22,866 bases of DNA, from positions 1 through 22,866 of IMG/VR virus record IMGVR_UViG_3300004805_000033; one strand, 5' to 3'. Positions 7,120 to 15,391 of this stretch are shown here, piece after piece. A program made the position numbers and the translations under genes. The stretch comes from a virus. The notes under the pieces are model-generated. The model did no database searches, had not been told where the DNA came from, and saw nothing but the letters and a program-made list of their open reading frames with translations. The first letter of the stretch is position 1. The number at the start of each line of letters is the position of its first letter.

Positions 7120-7758
7120 ATGGCAATAACATTAGACGGCACCAGTGGGATAACCGCCCCAGCCATAGTAAGTTTAACTACTGCACTTAGTGTACCAAAT
7201 GGGGGTACAGGCGCTACTACATTCTCCTCAGGGGCTTTATTAAAAGGCGCAGGCGCTAGTGCAGTTACAACAGGTACAGCGGGTACAGATTATGTAGCAC
7301 CAGGTACAGCTACAACATTCACAGCTAAACAAACATTTAATGGGGCAACAGCAACTTTAGCTTCTGCATTTATTAATGCTACTGAAACATCAACTATATC
7401 CGCTACAGCAGCTACAGGCACAATCAACTATGATGTAACTACACAGTCAGTGCTTTATTACACAACATCAGCTTCAGCTAACTGGACACTTAATATTAGA
7501 GGTAATGGTACAACATCTTTAAATACTTTAATGTCTACTAATGATTCACTTACAGTCGTATTTTTAGTATCTCAGGGTGCTACAGCTTATTATAATAATG
7601 CATTGACTATTGACGGAAACTCTGTCACTCCAAAATATCAAGGTGGCACTGCGTGGTCAAGTGGTAATGCTTCAGGTGTAGATGCTTACTCATACACAAT
7701 TGTTAAAACAGGTTCAGCCGCTTTCACAGTATTTGCAGCACAAACACAATTTAAATAG
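7120..7758 (+). CDS. Short tail fibre sharing the C-terminal module of its neighbour
   Basis: A 212-residue protein with a strong SD (AAGGAG, 7106-7111). The N-terminus MAITLDGTSGITAP is a widespread phage fibre start, followed by LSVPNGGTGATTF and LLKGAGASAVTTGTAGTDYV (about 25-60). Residues 73-212 align throughout with residues 218-358 of the preceding protein: FNG/FDG, then identical ISATAATGTINYDVTTQSV, then GATAYYN, TIDGN, TAW.SG.AS and YTI.KTGSA. The pair are two shafts or attachment domains joined to a common tip. It could be an alternative fibre or a co-assembling subunit. No catalytic motif is visible. Confidence 0.78.
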   Translation: MAITLDGTSGITAPAIVSLTTALSVPNGGTGATTFSSGALLKGAGASAVTTGTAGTDYVAPGTATTFTAKQTFNGATATLASAFINATETSTISATAATGTINYDVTTQSVLYYTTSASANWTLNIRGNGTTSLNTLMSTNDSLTVVFLVSQGATAYYNNALTIDGNSVTPKYQGGTAWSSGNASGVDAYSYTIVKTGSAAFTVFAAQTQFK

Positions 7759-7768
7759 GATTTAAAAT

Positions 7769-10700
7769 ATGTCACTATTATCCCGTCTAGCCGTAACTGC
7801 AGCAAGAGCTTATGGTATTCTTTCATCCAATTCTAAAAATGTAAACGCATCTTATCTTGTTGTAGCTGGTGGGGGCGGTGCTGGTAGTAATGCAGCAACT
7901 TACAATGGCGGAACAGGTGGTGGCGGTGCTGGTGGTTTTTTAAATTCAACATTTACATTATCCATATTAAATACTTATACTATTACCGTAGGTGCAGGAG
8001 GAGCAGCAGGAGCTTCTTCTACAGTTGGAAGTAATGGAGCTAACTCAATAATTTTAGGAACAGGTCTTACTACAGTAACTTCAGTAGGTGGCGGAGGTGG
8101 TGGTAAATCAGGACCGGCACCTTCAGGCTCAGTAAGTCCTGGAAGTTCTGGTGGGTCTGGTGGCGGAGGTGGAGGAACTGGAACATTTACAAATACTGGA
8201 GGTAGTGCTACTTCTGGTCAAGGAAATGCTGGAGGAACAGCAACTCAAGCTGGAGCAAATTATGGTGGTGCTGGCGGTGGCGGTGCTGGAGCTGTTGGTG
8301 GCTCTACAACAAATTCAAATAGTGGTGCTAATGGTGGAGTTGGTTCTGCATCTTCTATTAGCGGTTCTTCAGTAACTTATGCTGGCGGTGGCGGAGGTGG
8401 TGGTTATTCGCCAGGAACTGCTGGAACAGGCGGTTCAGGTGGAGGAGGAAATGGCTCAAACAGCACAAATGGCACAGCTGGCACAGCTAATTTAGGTGGT
8501 GGGGGTGGCGGTGCAGGTTCAGCTCCCGCAGGTGCATTAGGAGGTGCAGGCGGTTCAGGCGTAGTTATCATATCTTACACATCTGCTACACCTAAATTCG
8601 TAGGTGGCACTCTTACTACTTCAGGTGGTAACCAAATACATACATTCACATCTTCAGGATCATTAAGTCCTCTTACACCTGTAACAGCTAGTTATTTAGT
8701 CGTAGCTGGTGGTGGTTCAGGAGGTGCAAATGCAGGTGGCGGTGGTGGTGCTGGCGGACTTTTAACTTCATCTACTACAATATATTCAGGTGCTACTTAT
8801 GTAGTTACTGTAGGTGCAGGTGGAGCAGGTGTAACTGGAGGTGGCGCTCCATATCCAGTAGGTATTAGTGGCTCTAATTCATCTTTAGCTGGAACAGGAT
8901 TAACAACAGTAACTTCCACAGGTGGTGGTGGTGGCGGTTCTTATGCTAACTCTACTGCAAGAAATGGTTTAAGCGGTGGCTCTGGTGGTGGTGCTGGTAA
9001 CTTTGGTGGAACAACTGACGGAACTGCTGGTACAGGTACAAGTGGACAAGGTAGTAACGGTGGTGCATCATTTGCCTCAAACTTTAATGGTGGCGGTGGA
9101 GGCGGAGCAAGTGCTGTTGGTGGAAATGCTACATCTCCTGTAGCTGGTACTGGTGGAGCAGGAACTGCGTCAAGTATAACAGGTTCATCTGTTACTTATG
9201 CTGGTGGTGGTGGTGGAGGTGGCGGTAATACTACTTCTGTAGCTTCAGGCGGTGCTGGTGGTGGTGGAGCAGGTGGCTCTACAAGTCCTACTTCAGCAGG
9301 AACAGCAGGAACAGCTAACACAGGTGGTGGAGGCGGTGGTTCTTCAAGCGGTAGTTCAGGTTCAGGTTCAGGCGGTAGCGGAACAGTTATCATCTCATAC
9401 GCTGGCTCACAAGTATTTAACGGTGGTCTAGTCACATCATCAGGTGGTAATACTATCCATACATTTAACGCTACAGGTGCTTTAACACCATTAACTAATA
9501 ACCTAAATAACTCTTTAAGGTTTAGAAGTAGTGCTAGTGCTTATTTATCTAGAACTTTTGCAAGTTCAGGCACAAATAATAAAATTCAAACATTCTCTGC
9601 TTGGGTAAAAAGAGGTCTTTTAAGTAGTTCAACAGATTATAGATTAATGGGTGGGTATGATGGAAGCTCTGCTAATTCTACAGAAATTAATTTTAATAAT
9701 GATTCTTTAAGACTTGAATTTGGTGGTGCTGCAAATAATCCAGTAATAACAACACAAGTATTTAGAGACCCCAGTGCTTGGTATCATATTGTAGTTGCAA
9801 TAGATACAACTCAAGCTACAGCAGCTAACAGAGTTAAAATGTATGTTAATGGTAACCAAGTAACTGCTTTTTCAACTGCAACTTATCCAGCACAAAATGC
9901 TCTTTCACAACTAACAAGTGCAAATGTTAATAATCGTATTGGTTCAAGTTGGTCAGGCTCTAACCCTTTTGATGGATACATGACTGACATCAACTTCATT
10001 GACGGTCAAGCACTAGAACCCTATTACTTTGGTAACAATGACGCATACGGTAATTGGAAACCAATTAAATACACAGGTATGTATGGCACTAATGGTTTCT
10101 ACTTAAACTTTGCTGATACTTCAGCTCTTACAACTTCATCTAATGCAGGTCTAGGTAAAGACACAAGTGGCAACGGAAACTATTGGGCAACTAACAACAT
10201 CTCAATTACTGCTGGCGTAACCTATGATGCTATGACAGATGTGCCTACTAATACAAGTGCAACTGTGGCTAATTATTGTGTGTTAAATCCTTTAAATGCA
10301 GCATCTAACCAAGCAATAAGTTTTGCAAATTTAAGAGTTATAGAATCAGCTGGTACTGCTGCGACAAGAGCATATTCTACTTTTGAATTACCTTCTAGTA
10401 AAATTTATTTTGAAGTAACTATGACAACCGCTTCATCAACAAACATGATGGGCGTTGGCACTTCTGGAAATTTAAGTAATTATCCTGGACAAGATGCAAA
10501 TAGTTGGGCATATCATTCTGCTGGAATACTTTATAATAATTCAAATACAACTTTAGTTACAGCAGCAAGCACTGCTGGTGATATTGTGGGTGTTGCTGTT
10601 GATATGAGTGCAGGAAAAATATGGTTTTCTGTAAATAATACTTATGTTGCTTCTGGTAATCCATCAGCAGGAACAAACCCAGCTTTTTCAGGATTAACAG

Positions 10701-11854
10701 GTTCTTTATTTCCAATAGTAAGAGCATACACTTCAACAATGGATATTAACTTTGGTCAACGACCATTTTCTTACACACCACCTACAGGCTTTGTAGCACT
10801 AAACACATATAACTTACCTACACCTACTATATTGCAAGGTAATTTGTATATGGATGCAACGCTATATACACAAAATGGTGCAGCAACTAATGTTGTTGTA
10901 AACGCAGGTCAGTTTAAACCTGATTTGGTATGGTTAAAATGTAGAAGTAATGCTGGAACATATAATGTATTAACAGATACTGTTAGAGGTATAGCTAATT
11001 CTTTATATAGCAATACTACTACTGTTGAAAATAGTGATGGATATAACTTTTTTAATTCATTTAACTCTAATGGTTTTAGTTTGACACTTGGTGATAGTGG
11101 AACTAATAGCACATCAGGAAGAACTCAAGTAGGTTGGCAATGGCAAGCTGGTCAAGGTTCAACATCATCTAACACTTCAGGCTCTATTACATCTACTGTA
11201 TCTGTAAATACTACTGCTGGGTTTAGTGTGGTGACTTATACATCACAAGCAAGTGGAACTGCTACATTTGGTCATGGATTAGGTGTTGCACCATCAATGA
11301 TATTTTTAAAAGGTAGAAATCTTGTTGGTGGATGGTATGTATATCATTCTGCATTAGGCGGAACTAAATATTTAGCATTACAATCAACTGGCGCAGCAAC
11401 TACAGCCGCTGATGGATGGAATAATACAAACCCAACAAGCACAGTTGTTTCTGTAGGTAATGGTTATGCTGGAAGTTATAACATGGTAGCTTATTGCTGG
11501 GCAGAAATAGCAGGGTTTAGTAAGTTTGGTTCTTACACAGGTAATGGTTCTACAGATGGTCCTTTTGTTTACACAGGATTTAGACCTAAATGGATTATGA
11601 TAAAAAATACAACAACCGTAGGTCAAGCATGGTTTATTTATGATAGTGCTAGAAGCACATATAATTTAGTTACTGCTTTTTTACAACCAAATACTAGTAA
11701 TGCAGAAGCAGGAAGCTCTGTAGATAATCCTATAGATATATTGTCAAATGGATTTAAAATTCGTTATACCAATACAGGCACAAATACAAGTAGTGATGTA
11801 TATATTTTTGCAGCCTACGCAGAAAACCCTTTCAAAAACGCTAACGCAAGATAA
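7769..11854 (+). CDS. Giant multi-domain adhesin: Gly-rich x2, LamG-like, SPRY-like, phage C-terminal domain
   Basis: A 1361-residue protein with an SD (AGGA, 7757-7760) overlapping the upstream stop. Domains in order: short lead 1-26; Gly-rich module A about 27-306 (from ASYLVVAGGGG) and module B about 307-576 (from ASYLVVAGGGS), each ending in GG...TSGGN.IHTF; LamG/concanavalin-like region about 579-785 (SLRFRSSASAYLSRTF, FSAWVKRG, WYHIVVAIDTTQ, VKMYVNGNQV, FIDGQ); SPRY-like region about 860-1012 (KIYFEVTM, GDIVGVAVDMSAGKIWFSVN, YTPPTGFVAL). The C-terminal domain (about 1025-1361) carries FKPDLVWLKCRSNAG, TFGHGLGVAPSMIFLKGR and GFSKFGSYTGNGSTDGPFVY, and ends ENPFKNANAR. I recognise this last domain from marine phages (DUF7483-like). 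The whole reads as a host-surface glycan-binding adhesin. Domain edges are approximate. Confidence 0.8.
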   Translation: MSLLSRLAVTAARAYGILSSNSKNVNASYLVVAGGGGAGSNAATYNGGTGGGGAGGFLNSTFTLSILNTYTITVGAGGAAGASSTVGSNGANSIILGTGLTTVTSVGGGGGGKSGPAPSGSVSPGSSGGSGGGGGGTGTFTNTGGSATSGQGNAGGTATQAGANYGGAGGGGAGAVGGSTTNSNSGANGGVGSASSISGSSVTYAGGGGGGGYSPGTAGTGGSGGGGNGSNSTNGTAGTANLGGGGGGAGSAPAGALGGAGGSGVVIISYTSATPKFVGGTLTTSGGNQIHTFTSSGSLSPLTPVTASYLVVAGGGSGGANAGGGGGAGGLLTSSTTIYSGATYVVTVGAGGAGVTGGGAPYPVGISGSNSSLAGTGLTTVTSTGGGGGGSYANSTARNGLSGGSGGGAGNFGGTTDGTAGTGTSGQGSNGGASFASNFNGGGGGGASAVGGNATSPVAGTGGAGTASSITGSSVTYAGGGGGGGGNTTSVASGGAGGGGAGGSTSPTSAGTAGTANTGGGGGGSSSGSSGSGSGGSGTVIISYAGSQVFNGGLVTSSGGNTIHTFNATGALTPLTNNLNNSLRFRSSASAYLSRTFASSGTNNKIQTFSAWVKRGLLSSSTDYRLMGGYDGSSANSTEINFNNDSLRLEFGGAANNPVITTQVFRDPSAWYHIVVAIDTTQATAANRVKMYVNGNQVTAFSTATYPAQNALSQLTSANVNNRIGSSWSGSNPFDGYMTDINFIDGQALEPYYFGNNDAYGNWKPIKYTGMYGTNGFYLNFADTSALTTSSNAGLGKDTSGNGNYWATNNISITAGVTYDAMTDVPTNTSATVANYCVLNPLNAASNQAISFANLRVIESAGTAATRAYSTFELPSSKIYFEVTMTTASSTNMMGVGTSGNLSNYPGQDANSWAYHSAGILYNNSNTTLVTAASTAGDIVGVAVDMSAGKIWFSVNNTYVASGNPSAGTNPAFSGLTGSLFPIVRAYTSTMDINFGQRPFSYTPPTGFVALNTYNLPTPTILQGNLYMDATLYTQNGAATNVVVNAGQFKPDLVWLKCRSNAGTYNVLTDTVRGIANSLYSNTTTVENSDGYNFFNSFNSNGFSLTLGDSGTNSTSGRTQVGWQWQAGQGSTSSNTSGSITSTVSVNTTAGFSVVTYTSQASGTATFGHGLGVAPSMIFLKGRNLVGGWYVYHSALGGTKYLALQSTGAATTAADGWNNTNPTSTVVSVGNGYAGSYNMVAYCWAEIAGFSKFGSYTGNGSTDGPFVYTGFRPKWIMIKNTTTVGQAWFIYDSARSTYNLVTAFLQPNTSNAEAGSSVDNPIDILSNGFKIRYTNTGTNTSSDVYIFAAYAENPFKNANAR
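7847..9496 (+). repeat. Tandem pair of Gly-rich modules (about 280 and 270 residues)
   Basis: Module A is 7847-8686 and module B is 8687-9496. They share the order ASYLVVAGGG, a YTITVGAGGA or YVVTVGAGGA strand, GTGLTTVTS.GGGGGG, SSIxGSSVTYAGGGGGG, and a TIHTF or QIHTF end. They are an ancient in-frame duplication with heavy GGT/GGC/GGA codon runs, which may also mediate recombination. Confidence 0.8.
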
Positions 11855-11866
11855 CAGGAGAAACAC

Positions 11867-12232
11867 ATGGCACATTTCGCACAACTTAACGAAGAAAACC
11901 TAGTAACACAAGTGATTGTAGTTGCTAACCAAGATACAACTGATAGTGATGGTATGGAAAACGAAGCAGTAGGTGCTGCGTTCTGTGCTAACCTTTTAGG
12001 TGGTACTTGGAAACAAACATCTTATAATGCTCGTATCCGTAAAAACTATGCAGGTATTGGCTACAAGTATGACGCTACATTAGATGCTTTTGTCCCACCA
12101 CAACCGTTTGCATCATGGGTACTAGATGAAGATAAAGCTCAATGGAAAGCGCCTGTAGATATGCCTACTGATGGCAAACAATACACATGGGATGAAGATA
12201 CAAAAGCTTGGGTCGAAGTTCCAGCAGTATAA
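11867..12232 (+). CDS. Conserved phage protein (MAHFAxLNEENLVTQVIVV family)
   Basis: A 121-residue acidic protein with an SD (AGGAG, 11856-11860). It has an N-terminal strand (HFAQLNEENLVTQVIVVANQ), a conserved centre (GGTWKQTSYNARIRKNYAGIGYKYD) and a Pro/Trp-rich end (FVPPQPFASWVLDEDKAQWKAP...YTWDEDTKAWVEV). I recognise it as a protein very common in marine phage genomes, usually next to fibre and tail genes. Its function is not established as far as I know. It may cap or chaperone a fibre, or decorate the virion. No membrane segment is present. Confidence 0.75.
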   Translation: MAHFAQLNEENLVTQVIVVANQDTTDSDGMENEAVGAAFCANLLGGTWKQTSYNARIRKNYAGIGYKYDATLDAFVPPQPFASWVLDEDKAQWKAPVDMPTDGKQYTWDEDTKAWVEVPAV

Positions 12233-12245
12233 TTAGGGGGAATCC

Positions 12246-12518
12246 ATGAATATGGAAAAAATAACGAGTATGTTATTCCCAGTGATAGTCTCGGCTATTG
12301 CTTGGTTACTTACATCAATGACTACTATTCAGGCAGACTTAATTACTATTAAATCTAAAATGCCTAATCTTATTACAGAACAAGGTGTACCTACTGATAG
12401 CCCTATTTCTGCTGAAGCAAGAGCAAGACTTAAAGAAGAACTTAAAGGTCAAATAGCAGAACTATCTATTCGTATTAGATTATTAGAAGAACATGAAAAA
12501 TCAAAAGGATTTAAATGA
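12246..12518 (+). CDS. Small membrane protein with coiled coil, lysis-cassette accessory
   Basis: A 90-residue product with an SD (AGGGGG, 12235-12240) five bases before the first ATG. A second in-frame ATG at 12252 is less well spaced. One hydrophobic segment (about 9-27, MLFPVIVSAIAWLLTSM) is followed by a Pro-containing linker and a charged coiled coil (about 55-86, AEARARLKEELKGQIAEL). The topology resembles an inner-membrane spanin or a holin-associated protein. It is short for a spanin, and no lipoprotein partner is visible. The stop overlaps the holin start (ATGA, 12515-12518), so the two are coupled. A lysis-accessory role is inferred from position and topology. Confidence 0.65.
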   Translation: MNMEKITSMLFPVIVSAIAWLLTSMTTIQADLITIKSKMPNLITEQGVPTDSPISAEARARLKEELKGQIAELSIRIRLLEEHEKSKGFK

Positions 12519-13003
12519 TGTTTAGTATCCTAAGTTCTATATTAGGTTTTGCTACTGCAGGGCTACCTAGCATACTAGGATTCTTTCAACAAAAAGGAGA
12601 CCAAGCTCATGAACGAGAAATGGCAAGATTACAAAATGAACAATCTTTGGCTATGGCTGAAAAAGGTTTTCAATCGCAAGAAAAAGTAGCTGAAATTAAT
12701 TTGGAGGGTACTTATGCAGAAACATTTACTCAAGAACGTCAAGCACTATATGAACACGATGCAAAACTTGTTCACGATGCAGCACCCTGGGTTAGAACTC
12801 TTAACGCAAGTGTCCGCCCTATTGTTGCTTTCACTTTTGTAGGCTTATTACTTTTTGTAGATATTGGCGGTTTTGTTTGGGCAGTTAAGACTGCTGGATT
12901 TAGTCGTGATGCTATGGATGTTATATTCTCTAGTGATGAGATGGCTATTGTAGGTTCTATTATTGGTTTCTACTTTGGTGCTAGGACTTGGGAAAAGAAA
13001 TAA
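12515..13003 (+). CDS. Holin, 3TM GTA-type
   Basis: A 162-residue protein with hydrophobic segments at about 3-24, 102-124 (IVAFTFVGLLLFVDIGGFVWAV) and 142-156. A charged coiled coil lies between the first two (28-85, EREMARLQNEQSLAMAEKG). The APWVRTLNASVRPIVAF motif (90-106) and the IIGFYFGARTWEKK end are typical of the 3TM holin family first named from gene transfer agents. It would open the inner membrane for the endolysin encoded immediately downstream, whose start follows its stop without a gap. Translation begins in the ATGA overlap; a second ATG at 12518 would remove only the first Met. Confidence 0.75.
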   Translation: MMFSILSSILGFATAGLPSILGFFQQKGDQAHEREMARLQNEQSLAMAEKGFQSQEKVAEINLEGTYAETFTQERQALYEHDAKLVHDAAPWVRTLNASVRPIVAFTFVGLLLFVDIGGFVWAVKTAGFSRDAMDVIFSSDEMAIVGSIIGFYFGARTWEKK

Positions 13004-13453
13004 GTGAATGTATCAAAAGCTGGCATCGCTCTTATCAAACATCACGAGGGTGTGCGTAGTCGTCCCTATCGTTGCCCTGCAAACTTGTGGACTGTTGGTG
13101 TTGGTCATCTTATCGGGAATGGCAAATTGTTGCCTGATTCTTATAACAGAACTTTTACAGCGGAAGAAATAGATGGACTTCTTAAATCCGACCTACGTCG
13201 CTTCGAGCTGGGAATATCTAAAATGTTACCTAACGTGCCTCTTAGACAATGTGAATTTGATTGCCTTGTATCTTTTGCCTTTAACCTTGGCTTGGGTACA
13301 TTTCAGCGATCAACACTCCGTCAAGCGCTTCTTCGCAACGATAAAAAGGCGGCTATGGAATCGTTAATTAAATACTGCCGTGCAGGCGGTAAAATACTTA
13401 AAGGTCTACAAACTCGTAGACTAGATGAACGTGCACTCTTTGAAGGTAAATAA
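13004..13453 (+). CDS. Endolysin, GH24 lysozyme-type muramidase
   Basis: A 149-residue protein with a GTG start directly after the holin stop. Residues 1-35 carry IKHHEGVRSRPYRCPANLWTVGVGH in two parts: Glu15, Cys24 and Thr30 match the lysozyme spacing E-8aa-(D/C)-5aa-T. Here the middle position is Cys rather than the Asp of T4 lysozyme. QCEFDCLVSFAFNLG (about 82-96) and AGGKILKGLQTRRLDERALF near the C-terminus are the usual GH24 landmarks. It cleaves the glycan strands of peptidoglycan. No signal peptide or SAR anchor is visible, so release should depend on the upstream holin. Length is normal for single-domain enzymes. GTG and a weak SD may lower its expression. Confidence 0.88.
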   Translation: MNVSKAGIALIKHHEGVRSRPYRCPANLWTVGVGHLIGNGKLLPDSYNRTFTAEEIDGLLKSDLRRFELGISKMLPNVPLRQCEFDCLVSFAFNLGLGTFQRSTLRQALLRNDKKAAMESLIKYCRAGGKILKGLQTRRLDERALFEGK

Positions 13454-15390
13454 TGCCATTAAGTAAACTAGTATTTAAATCAGGTATAAATAGAGATCAG
13501 ACTAATTACGCTTCTGAAGGCGGATGGTTTGATATGCAGTTGGCTAGGTTCCGTTCAGGCTTTCCAGAAAAATTTGGTGGCTGGGTAGTTCAAACTCAAA
13601 ATGCATATGAAGGTGTTGCTCGTTCTATATTTACTTGGAATACAACTGACGGGGGTCAGATCATTGGTGTAGGTACTAATGAAAAAATGTATGCTGGTGC
13701 TGGAACTAACTTATATGACATAACACCTATAAGAGAAACACTTGCTTCTCCAGACACAGATAATTGTTTTCAAACAACAGATACTTCTAATGTAGTCATT
13801 GTTAATATTATAGGTAACGGTGCTATTGATGGAGACTGGGTTACTTTCTCTGGTGTTACAGGTACTGTAGGCGGTATACCTGATGCAGAACTAAATGCTG
13901 AATTCCAAATTACCTATATTGATTCTAATTCGTTTTCTATTACAGTCACTACGCCTGCTACGTCAACTGTAGCTGCTGGGGGTGGTACAGCAATTGAAGC
14001 TGCGTTCCAAATTAATATTGGATATCCTGTTACTACATTAGGTTATGGCTGGGGCACAGGCGCTTGGAGTCGTGGTGCTTGGGGTTCTGCATCTAATGTG
14101 CCTGTTAATTTACCAGCAAGACTTATTTTCCAACAAAATTTTAATAATGATCTAATCTGGAATATCCGTTATAGCGATATTTATTACTGGGTTTACACAG
14201 CAGGTTTTAATACTCGATCTGTTTTATTAAGTGATATATCAGGTGCAGTCGCTGTACCTCAACAAGTTTCACGTATTTTATTTACACCTCAAGGTTTCTT
14301 ACTTGCATTAGGTTGTACAACATATGACCCATTAGCTTCTCCACCTCAGTATCTAGGTTACTATGATCCTTTAATGATTCGTTGGTCTAATGTAGATGCT
14401 AATGCTGGACCTCAACCTGAAGTATGGGAACCCTCTCTAACTAATACAGCGGGGTTCTTACGTATTCAATCAGGTTCTCAAATTATTACTGCTATTAATA
14501 CCCGACAAGAAACTTTAGTATTTACTAATTTATCATTACACTCATTACAATATTTAGGTTCCGCTGAAGTATTTGGGCTACAAGAACTTTCTCATAACAT
14601 TTCTATCATGGGTCCTAACGCTGTAGCAGGCACTAACAACATTACTTACTGGATGGGTACTGATCGATTCTATGCTTACTCAGGTCGTGTGGATGCTCTA
14701 CCTTGTACACTACGTCAATACATATTTAACGACATTAACTTAGTTCAACGTGATCTTGTATTTGCAGGTGTTAATAATCAGTTTAATGAAATTATTTGGT
14801 TCTATTGCACAGCTAATTCTAATGAGATTAATCGTTATGTAATTTATAACTTCCTAGAAAACATATGGTATTTCGGTCAATTATCTAGAACTACTTGGTT
14901 AGACTCTGGTGTATTTGATCATCCTCTATCTACTTCTAATGGCTGGGTATATCAACAAGAAAATGGTGTTAACGATGGTCAACCACTAGGTGCTCCTCCG
15001 TTACCTATTGAATCTTATATTCAGTCTGCAGACATTGATATTAATGATGGTGATAAATATATGTTAGTCCGTCGTGTTATTCCCGATGTTAACTTTAATG
15101 GATCAGAAACTGTTAATCCAGTCACAGGTGCGCCTATTGATCCTCAAGCTGTTATGACTGTTGGCGTTAGAAATTTCCCTGGTGCTACATCATCTATAGT
15201 TAATGAAGAAGGCCAAATAACTGCACGCGATATTATTACAACAGCAACGATTGATCAATATACAAACCAAGTATTTATAAGATGCCGTGGCCGCCAAATG
15301 AATTTCAGAATTGGATCAAGCGGTGTAGGAACTCAGTGGCAACTTGGTATGCCTAGAGTTGATGCGCGTCCAGACGGAACGAGAAACTAA
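13453..15390 (+). CDS. Tail nozzle-like protein
   Basis: A 645-residue protein whose ATG overlaps the endolysin stop (TAATG) with SD GAAGG (13442-13446). The opening LSKLVFKSGINRDQTNYASE, then GGWFDMQLARFRSGFPEKFGGW, is a signature I recognise in podovirus-like phages. The rest is beta-rich with Trp/Gly-rich loops (YGWGTGAWSRGAWGS at about 198-212), LLALGCTTYDP, and YWMGTDRFYAYSG near the middle-right. It is consistent with the nozzle that closes the short tail below the adaptor. The family also resembles proteins simply called tail or stabilisation proteins, so the exact ring position is inferred. It is separated from the adaptor gene by about 12 kb of fibre and lysis genes, an unusual distance. 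Confidence 0.65.
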   Translation: MPLSKLVFKSGINRDQTNYASEGGWFDMQLARFRSGFPEKFGGWVVQTQNAYEGVARSIFTWNTTDGGQIIGVGTNEKMYAGAGTNLYDITPIRETLASPDTDNCFQTTDTSNVVIVNIIGNGAIDGDWVTFSGVTGTVGGIPDAELNAEFQITYIDSNSFSITVTTPATSTVAAGGGTAIEAAFQINIGYPVTTLGYGWGTGAWSRGAWGSASNVPVNLPARLIFQQNFNNDLIWNIRYSDIYYWVYTAGFNTRSVLLSDISGAVAVPQQVSRILFTPQGFLLALGCTTYDPLASPPQYLGYYDPLMIRWSNVDANAGPQPEVWEPSLTNTAGFLRIQSGSQIITAINTRQETLVFTNLSLHSLQYLGSAEVFGLQELSHNISIMGPNAVAGTNNITYWMGTDRFYAYSGRVDALPCTLRQYIFNDINLVQRDLVFAGVNNQFNEIIWFYCTANSNEINRYVIYNFLENIWYFGQLSRTTWLDSGVFDHPLSTSNGWVYQQENGVNDGQPLGAPPLPIESYIQSADIDINDGDKYMLVRRVIPDVNFNGSETVNPVTGAPIDPQAVMTVGVRNFPGATSSIVNEEGQITARDIITTATIDQYTNQVFIRCRGRQMNFRIGSSGVGTQWQLGMPRVDARPDGTRN

Positions 15391-15391
15391 T

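Noticed and set aside
8151-8375. Leu/Val/Glu-rich + strand frame inside the adhesin
   Set aside because: A shifted reading of the Gly-rich repeats (GGTGCTGGA read as other codons), without a ribosome site.
9196-9435. Proline-rich open frame on the - strand
   Set aside because: It is the exact complement of the GGT/GGC/GGA glycine runs of the adhesin, has no SD, and exists only because of the codon bias opposite.
9500-11854. Possible diversity-generating retroelement target in the adhesin C-terminus
   Set aside because: No reverse transcriptase, no template-repeat copy and no C-type-lectin-like variable end were seen in the window.
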